Assembly (NCBI RefSeq): GCF_004208535.1
Contig: NZ_SGIS01000004.1
Location: forward strand, 62,001-126,000
DNA from: Sphingomonas populi
GTDB lineage: Bacteria > Pseudomonadota > Alphaproteobacteria > Sphingomonadales > Sphingomonadaceae
Direction of reading: 5' to 3'
DNA length: 64,000 nucleotides
Shown: positions 25,152 through 34,400 of the stretch, piece after piece
Layout: each line of letters begins with the position of its first letter
Numbering within the stretch: position 1 is the first letter of the stretch
Program-made: the position numbers and the translations under genes
Notes under the pieces: generated by a model
The model's input: the letters and a program-made list of their open reading frames with translations, nothing else
What the model was told of the DNA's origin: nothing
Databases searched by the model: none

Positions 25152-26528
25152 ATGGACGCGAAATCCCCTGCTTCGGCATCGCCTTTGGCCGCGATCATCC
25201 TTGCCGCTGGCAAGGGCACGCGGATGAAATCCGATCTCCACAAGGTACTTCACCCGGTCGCCGGGCGGCCGATGCTGCTCCATCTGCTGGCGAGCGTCGA
25301 ATCGCTCGCGCCTGAGCGGGTGGTGGTGGTGACGGGCGCGGGCCGCGAGCAAGTCGAGGCGGCGGTCGCGCCGCTTGGTGCCACGACCGCGCTTCAGGCC
25401 GAGCAGCTCGGCACCGGCCATGCCGTCGCGCAGGCCGAGGCTGCGCTGGCGGGGTTCGATGGCGCGGTGCTGATCCTCTACGGCGACGTGCCGCTGGTGA
25501 GCGCGGCGACGATGCGGCGGATGCTAGACCGGCTCGCGGCCGACGATGGGCCGGCGACGGTGGTACTCGGCTTCCGCCCGACCGATCCCGCCGCCTATGG
25601 CCGCATCATCGCCGATGCCGATGGCCGCATCGCCAAGATGGTCGAGTATAAGGACGCCTCGCCCGACGAGCGCGCGCAGACATTGTGCAACTCGGGGCTG
25701 ATGGCGGTGCGCTCCGCTGATCTGTTCCCGTTGCTGGCGAAGGTCGGCAATGACAATGCGGCGGGCGAATATTACCTTCCCGACATCGTCATGCTCGCCG
25801 CGAGCGAGGGCCGCACCTCGGTGGTGATCGAGACCGATGCCGTCGAGGTCGCCGGCGTCAACAGCCGCGCCGAACTGGCGGCGGTCGAGGCGTCGTGGCA
25901 GCAGGCGCGCCGCGCCGCCGCGATGGCCGACGGCGCGACGCTGATCGCGCCCGAGACGGTATGGTTCGCGCACGACACGGTGATCGGGCGCGATGTCGTG
26001 ATCGAACCGAACGTCGTGTTCGGCCCCGGTACGACGATCGCCGACGGCGTGACGCTGCGCGCGTTCAGCCATATCGAGGGCGCGACCGTCGCAAGCGGTG
26101 CGATCATTGGCCCCTATGCCCGGTTGCGCCCCGGCGCAGTGGTCGGCGAGGACGCGCATGTCGGCAATTTCGTCGAGATGAAGAAGGCCGTGCTCGGCAA
26201 GGGCGCCAAGGCCAATCATCTGACCTACCTCGGCGACGCCGAGATCGGCGCGGGCGCGAACATCGGCGCGGGCACGATCACCTGCAATTACGACGGCTAC
26301 AACAAGTCGCTGACGCGGATCGGCGCGGGCGCTTTCATCGGCTCGAACTCCTCGCTGGTCGCGCCGGTGTCGATCGGCGACGGCGCGCTGATCGCGGCGG
26401 GATCGGTCATCACCGCCGATGTGCCCGCCGACGCTCTCGCGGTGGCGCGCGGCCGGCAGGAAACGCGCGACGGCTGGGCACCGCGCTTCCGGGAGGCGGC
26501 GAAGGCGAAGAAGGATGCTGGGAAATGA
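25152..26528 (+). CDS. glmU: Bifunctional UDP-GlcNAc pyrophosphorylase / GlcN-1-P acetyltransferase
   Basis: 458 residues. The uridylyltransferase domain opens LAAGKGTRMKSDLHKVLHPV, with LGTGHAVAQAE and YGDVPLVS. A left-handed beta-helix acetyltransferase domain follows from about 250, with repeated hexapeptides (VIGRDVVIEPNVVFGPGTTI) and NYDGYNK. It makes UDP-GlcNAc for peptidoglycan and lipid A. It lies 755 bp upstream of glmS, the first enzyme of the same pathway, with a toxin-antitoxin pair inserted between them. Confidence 0.98.
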   Translation: MDAKSPASASPLAAIILAAGKGTRMKSDLHKVLHPVAGRPMLLHLLASVESLAPERVVVVTGAGREQVEAAVAPLGATTALQAEQLGTGHAVAQAEAALAGFDGAVLILYGDVPLVSAATMRRMLDRLAADDGPATVVLGFRPTDPAAYGRIIADADGRIAKMVEYKDASPDERAQTLCNSGLMAVRSADLFPLLAKVGNDNAAGEYYLPDIVMLAASEGRTSVVIETDAVEVAGVNSRAELAAVEASWQQARRAAAMADGATLIAPETVWFAHDTVIGRDVVIEPNVVFGPGTTIADGVTLRAFSHIEGATVASGAIIGPYARLRPGAVVGEDAHVGNFVEMKKAVLGKGAKANHLTYLGDAEIGAGANIGAGTITCNYDGYNKSLTRIGAGAFIGSNSSLVAPVSIGDGALIAAGSVITADVPADALAVARGRQETRDGWAPRFREAAKAKKDAGK

Positions 26529-26547
26529 TATCGCGGTGTGATATCAT
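26525..26547. promoter_or_regulatory. Perfect inverted repeat: probable toxin-antitoxin operator
   Basis: ATGATATC and GATATCAT are exact 8-bp inverted arms separated by 7 bases (gcggtgt). The right arm ends 6 bp before the antitoxin ATG, and the left arm covers the glmU stop codon. The position and symmetry are what is expected for autorepression by the ribbon-helix-helix antitoxin. Confidence 0.6.
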
Positions 26548-26553
26548 GCCCAA

Positions 26554-26901
26554 ATGCGCACGCTAATCGACTTACCCGAGGACGACATGAAGTGGCTTGA
26601 TCTTCAAGCGGCTGAAAACGGCAAATCTCGCGCCGCGTTGGTACGCGAGGCGGTGTCGAAGTACCGTGCTGAGAACCAGTCAGACAAAAAAAAGGAATGG
26701 CTGGACGCTGCCTTTGGTATCTGGAAGGATCGAACGGATATCGGCGATGCGGTCGAGTGGCAGCGGCGTGAGCGCGCCAGTTGGACACGACCGTGGGACG
26801 ATGATTACGAGGATGTCAAAGCGGAATTTCCTGATTTGTTCGATGAGCAGGATGATCGGGAGCGAGAATTTTACTTGAGCCGGCAGCGCGAGAAAAAGTG
26901 A
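26554..26901 (+). CDS. Ribbon-helix-helix antitoxin of a PIN toxin
   Basis: 115 residues. The N-terminal ribbon-helix-helix (MRTLIDLPEDDMKWLDLQAA, then GKSRAALVREAVSKYRAEN) should bind DNA as a dimer. The long, highly charged C-terminus (DDDYEDVKAEFPDLFDEQDD) should neutralise the toxin. Its stop overlaps the GTG start of the toxin gene. The DNA is less GC-biased than the glm genes on both sides, suggesting insertion into this neighbourhood. Confidence 0.85.
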   Translation: MRTLIDLPEDDMKWLDLQAAENGKSRAALVREAVSKYRAENQSDKKKEWLDAAFGIWKDRTDIGDAVEWQRRERASWTRPWDDDYEDVKAEFPDLFDEQDDREREFYLSRQREKK

Positions 26902-27272
26902 CCGCGATTTCCTTCGACAGCAACATTCTCATCGATGCGCTGAACGGGCACGAACTGGCGCGCGAAGAGATTCGACGTGCTGATGTGCCGTGCATCAGCC
27001 GAGTGACGTGGATCGAGGTTCTGTCCAAAGTGGAGGATGGCACGATGCCTGTCGTCATCCGGTTTTTGACTGGCTTCACGATCGATGAGTTGGACGCTGA
27101 CATTGCGGATCGTGCCGCACAGCTTCGTCGGGAACGGACCAAGCTCAAGCTGGCCGATGCGGTCATTCTCGCATCGGCGCAGGCAGCGGGTCGCATGTTG
27201 GTAACCCGAAACACGAAAGATTTCCCAGAGACGACGCCAGGCATTCGGGTTCCGTACCGGATCGAGCAGTAA
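26898..27272 (+). CDS. PIN-domain toxin (VapC family)
   Basis: 124 residues from a GTG at 26898. PIN motifs: SFDSNILIDAL (first Asp), SRVTWIEVLSK (Glu), KLADAVILASAQ (Asp) and VTRNTKDF. In the third cluster, LKLADAVI supplies one acidic residue where many VapCs have two. The family cleaves specific RNAs. The gene ends only 11 bp before glmS, so the toxin genes and glmS may be read on one transcript. Confidence 0.85.
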   Translation: MTAISFDSNILIDALNGHELAREEIRRADVPCISRVTWIEVLSKVEDGTMPVVIRFLTGFTIDELDADIADRAAQLRRERTKLKLADAVILASAQAAGRMLVTRNTKDFPETTPGIRVPYRIEQ

Positions 27273-27283
27273 AGGACGCGCGC

Positions 27284-29107
27284 ATGTGTGGAATCGTTGG
27301 AATCGTCGGCCAGGGGCCGGTCGCGGATCGTCTGCTCGATGGGCTCAAGCGGCTCGAATATCGCGGCTATGATTCGGCCGGCATCGCCACCGATTTCGAA
27401 GGGCGGATCGAGCGGCGGCGCGCGTCGGGCAAGCTCGTCCATCTCGCCACCGAACTTGCCGAGCATCCGCTGCCCGGCACCACCGGCATCGCGCACACGC
27501 GCTGGGCGACGCATGGCGGGCCGACCACCAACAACGCGCATCCGCACGCGACCGAGGAGGTTGCGTTGGTCCACAACGGCATCATCGAGAACTTCAAGCC
27601 GCTGCGCGACGAACTGATCGCGCGCGGCCGCGTGTTCACCAGCGAGACCGATACCGAGGTCGTCGCGCATCTGATCAGCGAGAAGGTCGAGGCCGGGCTT
27701 GCCCCCGCCGACGCCGTGCGCGAGGTGCTGCCGCGCCTGCACGGCGCGTTCGCGCTGGCGATCCTGTTCCGCCAGCATCCCGATCTGCTGATCGGCGCGC
27801 GGCTCGGCTCGCCGCTGGTGGTGGGCTATGGCGAGGGTGAGACCTATCTCGGTTCGGACGCGCTCGCGCTCGCGCCGCTCACGCAGCGTATCGCCTATCT
27901 CGACGAGGGCGACTGGGTCGTCATCGATAAGGATGGGGCGCAGATCTTCGATCGCGACAACAATCCCGTCGAGCGCGCCATCACCATCTCGGGCGTCACC
28001 GGCGAGCTGATCTCCAAGGGCAATCACCGCCACTACATGCTCAAGGAGATTTACGAACAGCCGATCGTCGTCGCGCAGACCTTGCGCTCGTATCTCCAGC
28101 GGATGGAGGACCAGGTTACGCTGCCGATCCCCGAATTCGACCTCAGCACGGTCAAGCGCGTGACGATCGTCGCGTGCGGAACCAGCTACTACGCCGGCAT
28201 GGTCGCCAAATATTGGTTCGAGCAGTTCGCGCGCGTGCCGGTCGATCTCGATGTCGCCAGCGAGTTCCGTTATCGCCAGCCGGTAATGGAGGAGGGCGGT
28301 CTGATGATCGTCATCAGCCAGTCGGGCGAGACCGCCGACACGCTCGCGGCGCTCCGCCACGCCAAGGCCGAGGGCCAGACGATCGCCGCAGTCGTCAACG
28401 TGCCGACCAGCAGCATGGCGCGCGAGGCCGATCTGCTGCTGCCGACCCACGCCGGCCCCGAGATCGGCGTCGCCTCAACCAAGGCGTTCACCTGCCAGCT
28501 CGCCGTGCTGGCGGCGCTGGCGGCGAACCTCGCACGCGCCAAGGGCAAGCTCAACGCCGCCGAGGAAAAGGCGATCGTCAAGCATCTGTCGGAAGCGCCG
28601 GCCGCGCTCAACGGTGCGCTCGCCTATGATGAGACGATTGCCGACATGGCGCATCTCATCGCCGGCGCGCGCGACGTGCTGTATCTCGGGCGCGGCACCG
28701 ATTACCCGCTCGCGCTGGAAGGTGCGCTGAAACTCAAGGAAATCAGCTACATCCACGCGGAAGGCTATGCCGCCGGCGAAATGAAGCACGGCCCGATCGC
28801 GCTGATCGACGATGCCGTGCCGGTGATCGTTATCGCGCCGTCGGGTCCGCTGTTCGACAAGACCGTCAGCAACATGCAGGAAGTGCAGGCGCGCGGCGGC
28901 AAGGTCGTGCTGATCTCGGATTATGACGGGGTGCAGGCGGCGGGCGAGGGGTGCATCGCGACCATCACCATGCCCAAGGTCCACCCGCTGATCGCGCCAC
29001 TGGTCTACGCGGTGCCGGTGCAGTTGCTGGCGTACCATGTCGCGGTTGCCAAGGGGACCGACGTCGATCAGCCGCGCAACCTGGCGAAATCGGTTACGGT
29101 GGAATAA
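27284..29107 (+). CDS. glmS: Glutamine-fructose-6-phosphate aminotransferase (isomerising)
   Basis: 607 residues. MCGIVGIVG exposes the catalytic Cys after removal of Met. The class II glutaminase domain has RGYDSAG and HTRWATHG. Two SIS domains bind fructose-6-phosphate (CGTSYYAG, SQSGETADT) and the C-terminus is NLAKSVTVE. It commits fructose-6-phosphate to amino-sugar synthesis and feeds GlmU. There is no glmS ribozyme upstream; the leader is only 11 bp after the toxin gene. Confidence 0.98.
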   Translation: MCGIVGIVGQGPVADRLLDGLKRLEYRGYDSAGIATDFEGRIERRRASGKLVHLATELAEHPLPGTTGIAHTRWATHGGPTTNNAHPHATEEVALVHNGIIENFKPLRDELIARGRVFTSETDTEVVAHLISEKVEAGLAPADAVREVLPRLHGAFALAILFRQHPDLLIGARLGSPLVVGYGEGETYLGSDALALAPLTQRIAYLDEGDWVVIDKDGAQIFDRDNNPVERAITISGVTGELISKGNHRHYMLKEIYEQPIVVAQTLRSYLQRMEDQVTLPIPEFDLSTVKRVTIVACGTSYYAGMVAKYWFEQFARVPVDLDVASEFRYRQPVMEEGGLMIVISQSGETADTLAALRHAKAEGQTIAAVVNVPTSSMAREADLLLPTHAGPEIGVASTKAFTCQLAVLAALAANLARAKGKLNAAEEKAIVKHLSEAPAALNGALAYDETIADMAHLIAGARDVLYLGRGTDYPLALEGALKLKEISYIHAEGYAAGEMKHGPIALIDDAVPVIVIAPSGPLFDKTVSNMQEVQARGGKVVLISDYDGVQAAGEGCIATITMPKVHPLIAPLVYAVPVQLLAYHVAVAKGTDVDQPRNLAKSVTVE

Positions 29108-29119
29108 TCGTTGGAGTCA

Positions 29120-29151
29120 GCGTCACCCCGGACCGATGTCCGGGGTGACGC
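29120..29151. repeat. Perfect 14-bp hairpin between convergent genes
   Basis: Arms 29120-29133 and 29138-29151 (gcgtcaccccggac and its complement) with a 4-base loop cgat. It lies between the glmS stop and the convergent next gene and could end transcription from either side, but neither strand has a T-run. The motif is a frequent extragenic palindrome in sphingomonads. Confidence 0.7.
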
Positions 29152-29160
29152 AAAGCGCGA

Positions 29161-29553
29161 TCAGCAGCCGTTGCGACGGTTCTGCGCACGATCATGGTTC
29201 TTGTCGAGCGTGCGGCCGAGCAGCGCGCCGCCGACGCCGCCCGCCACCGTGCCGAGCACACCACCACCGAGCACGTTGCCGAGCACGGCGCCACCCGCGC
29301 CGCCAGCGATCGTGCCGGTCGTGCCGCTGCTGCGCCGGCAATCCTGATAATAGCGACGGTTGCTGTTGCGATAGCGACGATCGTTGTAGCGACGGTCACC
29401 GTCACGATAGCGGCGGTTGTTGTACGACGAATCGCGCTCGGCCTGCTCGCGATGCCACTGGCTGCTGCGATCATAATCCTGGCCACCGGCAAAGGCGGTG
29501 GTCGGAATGGCGACGGTGGCGATCAACGTCGCCAGTGCGAGTTTCTTGAACAT
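29161..29553 (-). CDS. Secreted glycine-zipper protein
   Basis: 130 residues: a signal peptide (FKKLALATLIATVAIPTTAFA), an Arg/Tyr/Asp-rich segment with near-repeats of RRYNDRRYR, and a C-terminal glycine zipper (GTIAGGAGGAVLGNVLGG, GTVAGGVGGALLGRTLD) typical of 2TM glycine-zipper outer-membrane or periplasmic proteins. Three cysteines are present. Its role is probably envelope-related. It is convergent with glmS. Confidence 0.8.
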   Translation of the reverse strand: MFKKLALATLIATVAIPTTAFAGGQDYDRSSQWHREQAERDSSYNNRRYRDGDRRYNDRRYRNSNRRYYQDCRRSSGTTGTIAGGAGGAVLGNVLGGGVLGTVAGGVGGALLGRTLDKNHDRAQNRRNGC

Positions 29554-29776
29554 CTGCGGAATCCTTCGTTTCTATCTTGGCGTGGAACAAGAACCCGCGA
29601 AGGCACCGAGAAGTTCAATCGTGTGTGTAACGACATGATCGGGGGAAAGCGCCGCGATGTCGTTTGCCGGCCTTTTCACCGTAGCTATCCAACAATTGCC
29701 CACGAAGGCAGCTTGCATCTCTCAAGCCTCGGCAGCGCCGAGCCGGATCTTACCGCACCGCGCCAGCGCTGCTCAT

Positions 29777-30250
29777 CTACGCGCGTCCGCCCGCCGCGAA
29801 GGGCAGCATCCCCTCGTAAACCTCCAGCGCCGCCGCGCCGATCACGCGGCCGCCGTGCCGCAGCACGAAGGCATGGCGGACGATCTCGGCCTGCTGCTCG
29901 ATGCCGTAGCGCGCAAACGGCAGGCCCGGCCGGATCGCATAATCATAGCGCGAGAACGGATGCCGCCGGATAGGCAGGAACAGCCCGCATTGGTGCTGCC
30001 AGACATGCACCATCTCGTGAATGAACAGCGCCTGCGCGACCAGCGGCGCGAGCGAGAAATCGTCGCGATAGGCGGTGCCCTTGGGGTGGAAATGGATTCG
30101 CCCGCGCGGCGCCATCACCGTGTCGCGCGGCTGGAAGAACGCCCATTTGCCGAGCACGATCCGCACCGGCGCATAGTCGATCGCCTCACCGAACACGCTG
30201 CGCGCCAGCGCGATCTCCCCTTCGGTCAGCGGTCGGGAGGGAGGCGTCAA
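29777..30250 (-). CDS. Putative zinc-metallopeptidase-like protein (HExxH)
   Basis: 157 residues with HEMVHVWQHQ, an HExxH-type zinc site, in the context FIHEMVHVWQ seen in DUF4157-like proteins. IHFHPKGTAY precedes it. Similar sphingomonad proteins carry the vague name 'vgr related protein' in my recollection. It has no signal peptide. The TTG start at 30248-30250 overlaps the stop of the copper-chaperone gene upstream (TTGA), so coupling is likely. Without a clear third zinc ligand, peptidase activity is only possible. Confidence 0.65.
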   Translation of the reverse strand: MTPPSRPLTEGEIALARSVFGEAIDYAPVRIVLGKWAFFQPRDTVMAPRGRIHFHPKGTAYRDDFSLAPLVAQALFIHEMVHVWQHQCGLFLPIRRHPFSRYDYAIRPGLPFARYGIEQQAEIVRHAFVLRHGGRVIGAAALEVYEGMLPFAAGGRA

Positions 30251-30687
30251 AACTTCGGTGCTGGGGCGCCAGCCGGGATCACCATCGCGTCATATTCGTA
30301 GCGCGACCCGTCCGAGAAGGTGAAGTCCAGCGTGATCGTCTTGCCGGGTTTGATCGCGGGGTTCATGTCGAACAGCATTACGTGCATCCCGCCCGGCTTG
30401 AACACTAATGTCCCGCCGGCCGGCAAGGCGACCCGGTCGAGCGGCTTCATCGCGGACATATTTCCCGTCATCATCGACTGGTGAAGCTCGGCCTTGATCG
30501 CGACTTCGGTATGGACGGAGATCAACGTCATGTCGGCAGGGCCGCCGTGCAGTGTGAAATACGCCGCTGCCGGCCGGCCCGGCGCCGCCGCGAGGCGGAC
30601 GTAGCCGTGGTCGATATAGAATTGCCTGGGCTGGCTGCAGCCGCTGAGGCCCAGCAGGATCGCCATCAAAAGACCGAGGATGCGCAC
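30247..30687 (-). CDS. PCuAC copper chaperone lipoprotein
   Basis: 146 residues from a GTG at 30685-30687 with GGGAG upstream. The lipoprotein signal ends LGLSGC. The PCuAC copper site is present: His-Met in ELHQSMM, a downstream Met (NMSAM) and GGMHVMLFDM. It also has AAYFTLHG and IKPGKTITLDFTF. The family delivers Cu(I) to the CuA or CuB centres of cytochrome oxidase in the periplasm. No oxidase genes are in the window. Confidence 0.88.
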   Translation of the reverse strand: MRILGLLMAILLGLSGCSQPRQFYIDHGYVRLAAAPGRPAAAYFTLHGGPADMTLISVHTEVAIKAELHQSMMTGNMSAMKPLDRVALPAGGTLVFKPGGMHVMLFDMNPAIKPGKTITLDFTFSDGSRYEYDAMVIPAGAPAPKF

Positions 30688-30737
30688 ACGAACTCCCGCT
30701 TCGGGAAAGGATCGTGACGTTCTAGGCGCGTCGAAAT

Positions 30738-30765
30738 CTTGCGACAAGCGAAAGCCCCCCTATAT
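30738..30765 (+). promoter_or_regulatory. Candidate heat-shock (RpoH) promoter of dnaK
   Basis: CTTGCG at 30738 and CCCCTATAT ending at 30765, with about 13-15 bp between, resemble the alphaproteobacterial sigma-32 pattern (CTTG ... CCYTATNT). Transcription would begin near 30772, giving a leader of about 75 bases before dnaK. Fits the expected heat-shock control but is not proven. Confidence 0.55.
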
Positions 30766-30848
30766 CCGGCGAGTAGAGCGCGGTGTCGCCCATTCGGGGG
30801 CGCCGCCAGTGTTGCAAACTTGAACATGACGGGGGCCGTAGAGGACCA

Positions 30849-32747
30849 ATGGCAAAAGTAATCGGTATCGATCTGGGCACGACCAATAGCTGCGTCTCGG
30901 TGATGGAGGGCGGCAAGCCCAAGGTCATCGAAAACGTCGAGGGCGCGCGCACCACGCCGTCGATCGTCGCGTTCGCCAAGGATGGCGAGCGACTGGTCGG
31001 CCAGCCGGCCAAGCGCCAGGCGGTGACCAACCCGGAAAACACCATCTTCGCGGTGAAGCGCCTGATCGGCCGTCGCTTCGACGATCCGATCACCAAGAAG
31101 GACACCGAACTGGTTCCTTACAAGATCGTGCGCGGCAACAACGGCGACGCCTGGGTCGGCGCCGGCGGCAAGGAATATAGCCCCTCGCAGATCAGCGCCT
31201 TCACGCTCCAGAAGATGAAGGAAACCGCTGAGGCGTATCTCGGCGAGACCGTGACGCAGGCGGTCATCACCGTGCCGGCGTATTTCAACGACGCGCAGCG
31301 CCAGGCGACCAAGGATGCCGGCCAGATCGCCGGCCTCGAAGTGCTGCGCATCATCAACGAGCCGACCGCTGCGGCGCTGGCTTATGGTCTCGACAAGGAC
31401 ACCAACAAGACGATCGCGGTCTATGACCTTGGCGGCGGTACGTTCGACATCTCGATCCTCGAGATCGGCGACGGCGTGTTCGAGGTGAAGGCGACCAACG
31501 GCGATACCTTCCTCGGCGGCGAGGATTTCGACAACAAGCTGCTCAACTTCCTGGCGAGCGACTTCCAGAAGGCGGAAGGCATCGATCTCACCAAGGACAA
31601 GCTGGCGCTCCAGCGTCTGAAGGAAGCGGCCGAAAAGGCGAAGATCGAGCTTTCGTCGGCGGCGACCACCGAGGTCAACCTGCCGTTCATCACGGCGGAC
31701 GCCACGGGTCCGAAGCATCTCGTCAAGGCGATCACCCGCGCCGATCTCGAGCGGCTGGTCGAGGACCTGATCCAGCGCACGCTCGAGCCGTGCAAGAAGG
31801 CGATGAAGGACGCCGGCATCCAGGCCAGCGAGATTTCGGAAGTCGTCCTCGTCGGCGGCATGACGCGCATGCCCAAGGTCCGTCAGGTCGTGAAGGACTT
31901 CTTCGGCAAGGAGCCGCATTCGGGCGTCAACCCCGATGAGGTCGTCGCGATGGGCGCCGCCATTCAGGCCGGCGTGCTGCAGGGCGACGTCAAGGATGTG
32001 CTGCTGCTCGACGTGACGCCGCTGTCGCTCGGCATCGAGACGCTGGGTGGCGTGTTCACCCGGATGATCGATCGCAACACGACGATCCCGACCAAGAAGT
32101 CGCAGACCTATTCGACGGCGGACGACAACCAGAACGCCGTGACGATCCGCGTCTTCCAGGGCGAGCGCGAAATGGCGGCGGACAACAAGATCCTCGGCCA
32201 GTTCGATCTGGTCGGCATCCCGCCCGCACCGCGCGGCGTGCCGCAGATCGAGGTCACGTTCGACATCGATGCCAACGGCCTCGTCAACGTGTCGGCCAAG
32301 GACAAGGGCACCGGCAAGGAGCAGCAGATCCGCATCCAGGCCTCGGGTGGTCTGTCGGATCGCGACATCGAGCAGATGGTCCGCGACGCCGAGCAGTTCG
32401 CCGAAGACGACAAGAAGCGCCGTGCGGCGGCCGAGGCGAAGAACAACGCCGAAAGCCTGATCCACACGACCGAGCGCCAGCTTGCCGACAATGCCGACAA
32501 GGTCGATGCGTCGCTCAAGGGCGAGATCGAAGCGGCGATCGCCGAGGCCAAGGCGGCTGTCGAGAGTGGCGATCCCGAGGCGATGAAGGCCAAGGCCGAA
32601 GCGCTCGGCCAGGTTGCGATGAAGCTCGGTCAGGCGATCTACGAGAAGCAGGCCCAGTCCGAAGCATCGCCTTCGGCCGGTGCTGAGGCACCGCACGAGG
32701 ACGTGGTCGACGCGGAATTCTCCGAAGTCGACGACACCAAGGCGTAA
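30849..32747 (+). CDS. dnaK: Chaperone DnaK (Hsp70)
   Basis: 632 residues. Motifs: [12 protein letters not shown] phosphate loop 1, [13 protein letters not shown] phosphate loop 2, [13 protein letters not shown], the linker [16 protein letters not shown], and the EEVD-like tail [10 protein letters not shown]. It folds and refolds proteins with DnaJ and GrpE. The start is the ATG at 30849; upstream in-frame codons lie in the leader. dnaJ follows after a repeat-filled 137-bp gap. Confidence 0.98.
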   Translation: MAKVIGIDLGTTNSCVSVMEGGKPKVIENVEGARTTPSIVAFAKDGERLVGQPAKRQAVTNPENTIFAVKRLIGRRFDDPITKKDTELVPYKIVRGNNGDAWVGAGGKEYSPSQISAFTLQKMKETAEAYLGETVTQAVITVPAYFNDAQRQATKDAGQIAGLEVLRIINEPTAAALAYGLDKDTNKTIAVYDLGGGTFDISILEIGDGVFEVKATNGDTFLGGEDFDNKLLNFLASDFQKAEGIDLTKDKLALQRLKEAAEKAKIELSSAATTEVNLPFITADATGPKHLVKAITRADLERLVEDLIQRTLEPCKKAMKDAGIQASEISEVVLVGGMTRMPKVRQVVKDFFGKEPHSGVNPDEVVAMGAAIQAGVLQGDVKDVLLLDVTPLSLGIETLGGVFTRMIDRNTTIPTKKSQTYSTADDNQNAVTIRVFQGEREMAADNKILGQFDLVGIPPAPRGVPQIEVTFDIDANGLVNVSAKDKGTGKEQQIRIQASGGLSDRDIEQMVRDAEQFAEDDKKRRAAAEAKNNAESLIHTTERQLADNADKVDASLKGEIEAAIAEAKAAVESGDPEAMKAKAEALGQVAMKLGQAIYEKQAQSEASPSAGAEAPHEDVVDAEFSEVDDTKA

Positions 32748-32754
32748 TCCGGTT

Positions 32755-32880
32755 CGCCCTCTCCCCTGAGGGGAGGGGGCAGCCGAGCGAAGCGATGGCG
32801 GGAGAGGGGCAGTCGCGAACGATCGGTTCGTGGCTGCCCCTCTCCCAATCCTCTCCCGGAGCGGAGAGGGCTTGAGGGCG
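32755..32880. repeat. Intergenic palindrome between dnaK and dnaJ
   Basis: The left part has ccctctcccctgaggggaggg and gggagaggggcag; the right part has ctgcccctctccc and ctcccggagcggagaggg, which pair with the left. It fills the gap between the two genes and would give a large folded mRNA structure. It lacks a T-run and could limit read-through into dnaJ or stabilise dnaK mRNA. Its sequence family differs from the other repeats here. Confidence 0.7.
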
Positions 32881-32884
32881 GTAC

Positions 32885-34012
32885 ATGACCACCGAAGTCG
32901 ATTTCTACGAACTGCTCGAATGCGAGCGCACCGCTGACGATGCCACCATCAAGGCGTCGTATCGCAAGCTCGCGATGAAATATCACCCGGATCGCAACGC
33001 CGGGTGCAAGGATTCCGAGGGTCGCTTCAAGGCGATCAGCGAGGCTTATGATTGCCTCAAGGACCCGCAAAAGCGCGCGGCCTATGATCGCTTCGGCCAT
33101 GCTGCGTTCCGTAATGGCGGACCGGGCGGCGGGCATGGTGGTGCGCAGGATTTCGGCGGCTTCAGCGATATTTTCGAGAACATCTTCGGCGAATTCATGG
33201 GCGGCGAGCGCGGCGGCGGTGGCCGCAGCGGGCCACGGCGCGGCGCGGATTTGCGCTACGACATGGAAATCAGCCTTGAGGATGCGTTCAACGGCCGCTC
33301 GACCGACGTCACGGTCGATGTGTCAGCGGTGTGCGACGTCTGCGAGGGCAGCGGCGCCAAGCGCGGCACCAGTGCCAAGGCCTGCACCACCTGCGCCGGC
33401 CACGGCAAGGTGCGCGCGCAGCAAGGCTTTTTCGTGGTCGAGCGGACCTGTCCGACCTGCCACGGCGCGGGTCGCGTCATCGCCGATCCGTGCGGCGCGT
33501 GCCACGGCGAGGGCCGGGTCGAGCGCACCAAGACGCTCACTGTCAACGTGCCCCCGGGCGTCGATGAGGGCACGCGCATCCGCCTGACCGGCGAAGGCGA
33601 GGCGGGTCTGCGCGGCGCGCCGGCGGGGGACCTCTACATTTTCTTGCACGTCGCGCGGCATCCGCTGTTCGAGCGTGAGGGTACGACGTTGCTCGCGCGC
33701 GCGCCGATCAGCTTCACCACGGCGGCGCTCGGCGGCGAGATCACGATTCCGGGGCCGGACGGCGAGCAGCACCATATCAAGATCCCCGCCGGCACGCAGC
33801 ATGGCCGCGAGCTTCGCCAGCGCGGCGCTGGCATGCCGGTGCTGCAAGGGCGCGGGCGCGGCGATCTCGTCGTGCGGATCGAGGTCGAGACGCCGACCAA
33901 GCTCAGCGCGCGCCAACGCGAACTGCTCGAAGAATTGCGCGCCACCGAGACGGGCGCGGAAACCCCGCAGAGCGCAGGCTTCTTCCAGAAGATGAAGGGT
34001 GCCTGGGGGTGA
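32885..34012 (+). CDS. dnaJ: Chaperone DnaJ (Hsp40)
   Basis: 375 residues. The J-domain has YHPDRN. A Gly/Phe-rich linker follows ([17 protein letters not shown]), then four zinc-binding repeats [24 protein letters not shown] and CGACHGEG, and a C-terminal substrate domain. It stimulates DnaK ATPase and hands over unfolded clients. It starts with the ATG at 32885, 5 bases after the repeat. Confidence 0.98.
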   Translation: MTTEVDFYELLECERTADDATIKASYRKLAMKYHPDRNAGCKDSEGRFKAISEAYDCLKDPQKRAAYDRFGHAAFRNGGPGGGHGGAQDFGGFSDIFENIFGEFMGGERGGGGRSGPRRGADLRYDMEISLEDAFNGRSTDVTVDVSAVCDVCEGSGAKRGTSAKACTTCAGHGKVRAQQGFFVVERTCPTCHGAGRVIADPCGACHGEGRVERTKTLTVNVPPGVDEGTRIRLTGEGEAGLRGAPAGDLYIFLHVARHPLFEREGTTLLARAPISFTTAALGGEITIPGPDGEQHHIKIPAGTQHGRELRQRGAGMPVLQGRGRGDLVVRIEVETPTKLSARQRELLEELRATETGAETPQSAGFFQKMKGAWG

Positions 34013-34225
34013 TGCTTGCGCCCGCCGCCATGCTGGCGGCGGGCGGCATCGGCTTTGGCACTTGCCTGTGGGCGGACGGAACGTGATGTTCGACGTGCCG
34101 CCGCAAGTGCCGTTATGATCTGGAATTTCGCAGCCCTGCGGTCTTATCGACGCGGGCCATATGTAAACTTTGATCCCGCCGGCCCGTTCCGCCCCTCATG
34201 AAAAGGGGCGGGGTGGGCCGATGGA

Positions 34226-34306
34226 TCAGAGGATGAGAACCTCGACCACCAGCGCGACACCCGCCACAGCGAAGATGCTGCCGACGAGGTTCTGAAGGAT
34301 GCGCAT
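34226..34306 (-). CDS. Possible 26-residue membrane micro-protein
   Basis: The ATG at 34304-34306 opens MRILQNLVGSIFAVAG and continues VALVVEVLIL before TGA, a single hydrophobic helix with a charged first turn. GGAGACC lies 6 bases upstream of the ATG, a reasonable ribosome site. A palindrome 95-118 bp upstream and a hairpin just downstream make a complete small transcription unit plausible. Similar one-helix proteins are often missed by annotation. It could also be a chance ORF; no homologue is known to me. Confidence 0.45.
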   Translation of the reverse strand: MRILQNLVGSIFAVAGVALVVEVLIL

Positions 34307-34400
34307 GGTAGGGTCTCCAGCCGGTCAATTCCGGCTTGAGAGCTATTTGGAGATTGTTGCGGCATCGCGCAATTTTATTACAGACATTCGCAAGTGCAGC

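Noticed and set aside
29120..29151. Rho-independent terminator of glmS
   Set aside because: The hairpin is perfect but neither strand has a following T-run, so it is listed as a repeat rather than a terminator.
30666..32696. 676-codon minus-strand frame opposite dnaK
   Set aside because: Antisense shadow; DnaK motifs are all on the plus strand.
34012..34086. 24-codon ORF overlapping the dnaJ stop
   Set aside because: Very short, rich in GC-driven Ala/Gly codons, no ribosome site independent of dnaJ.
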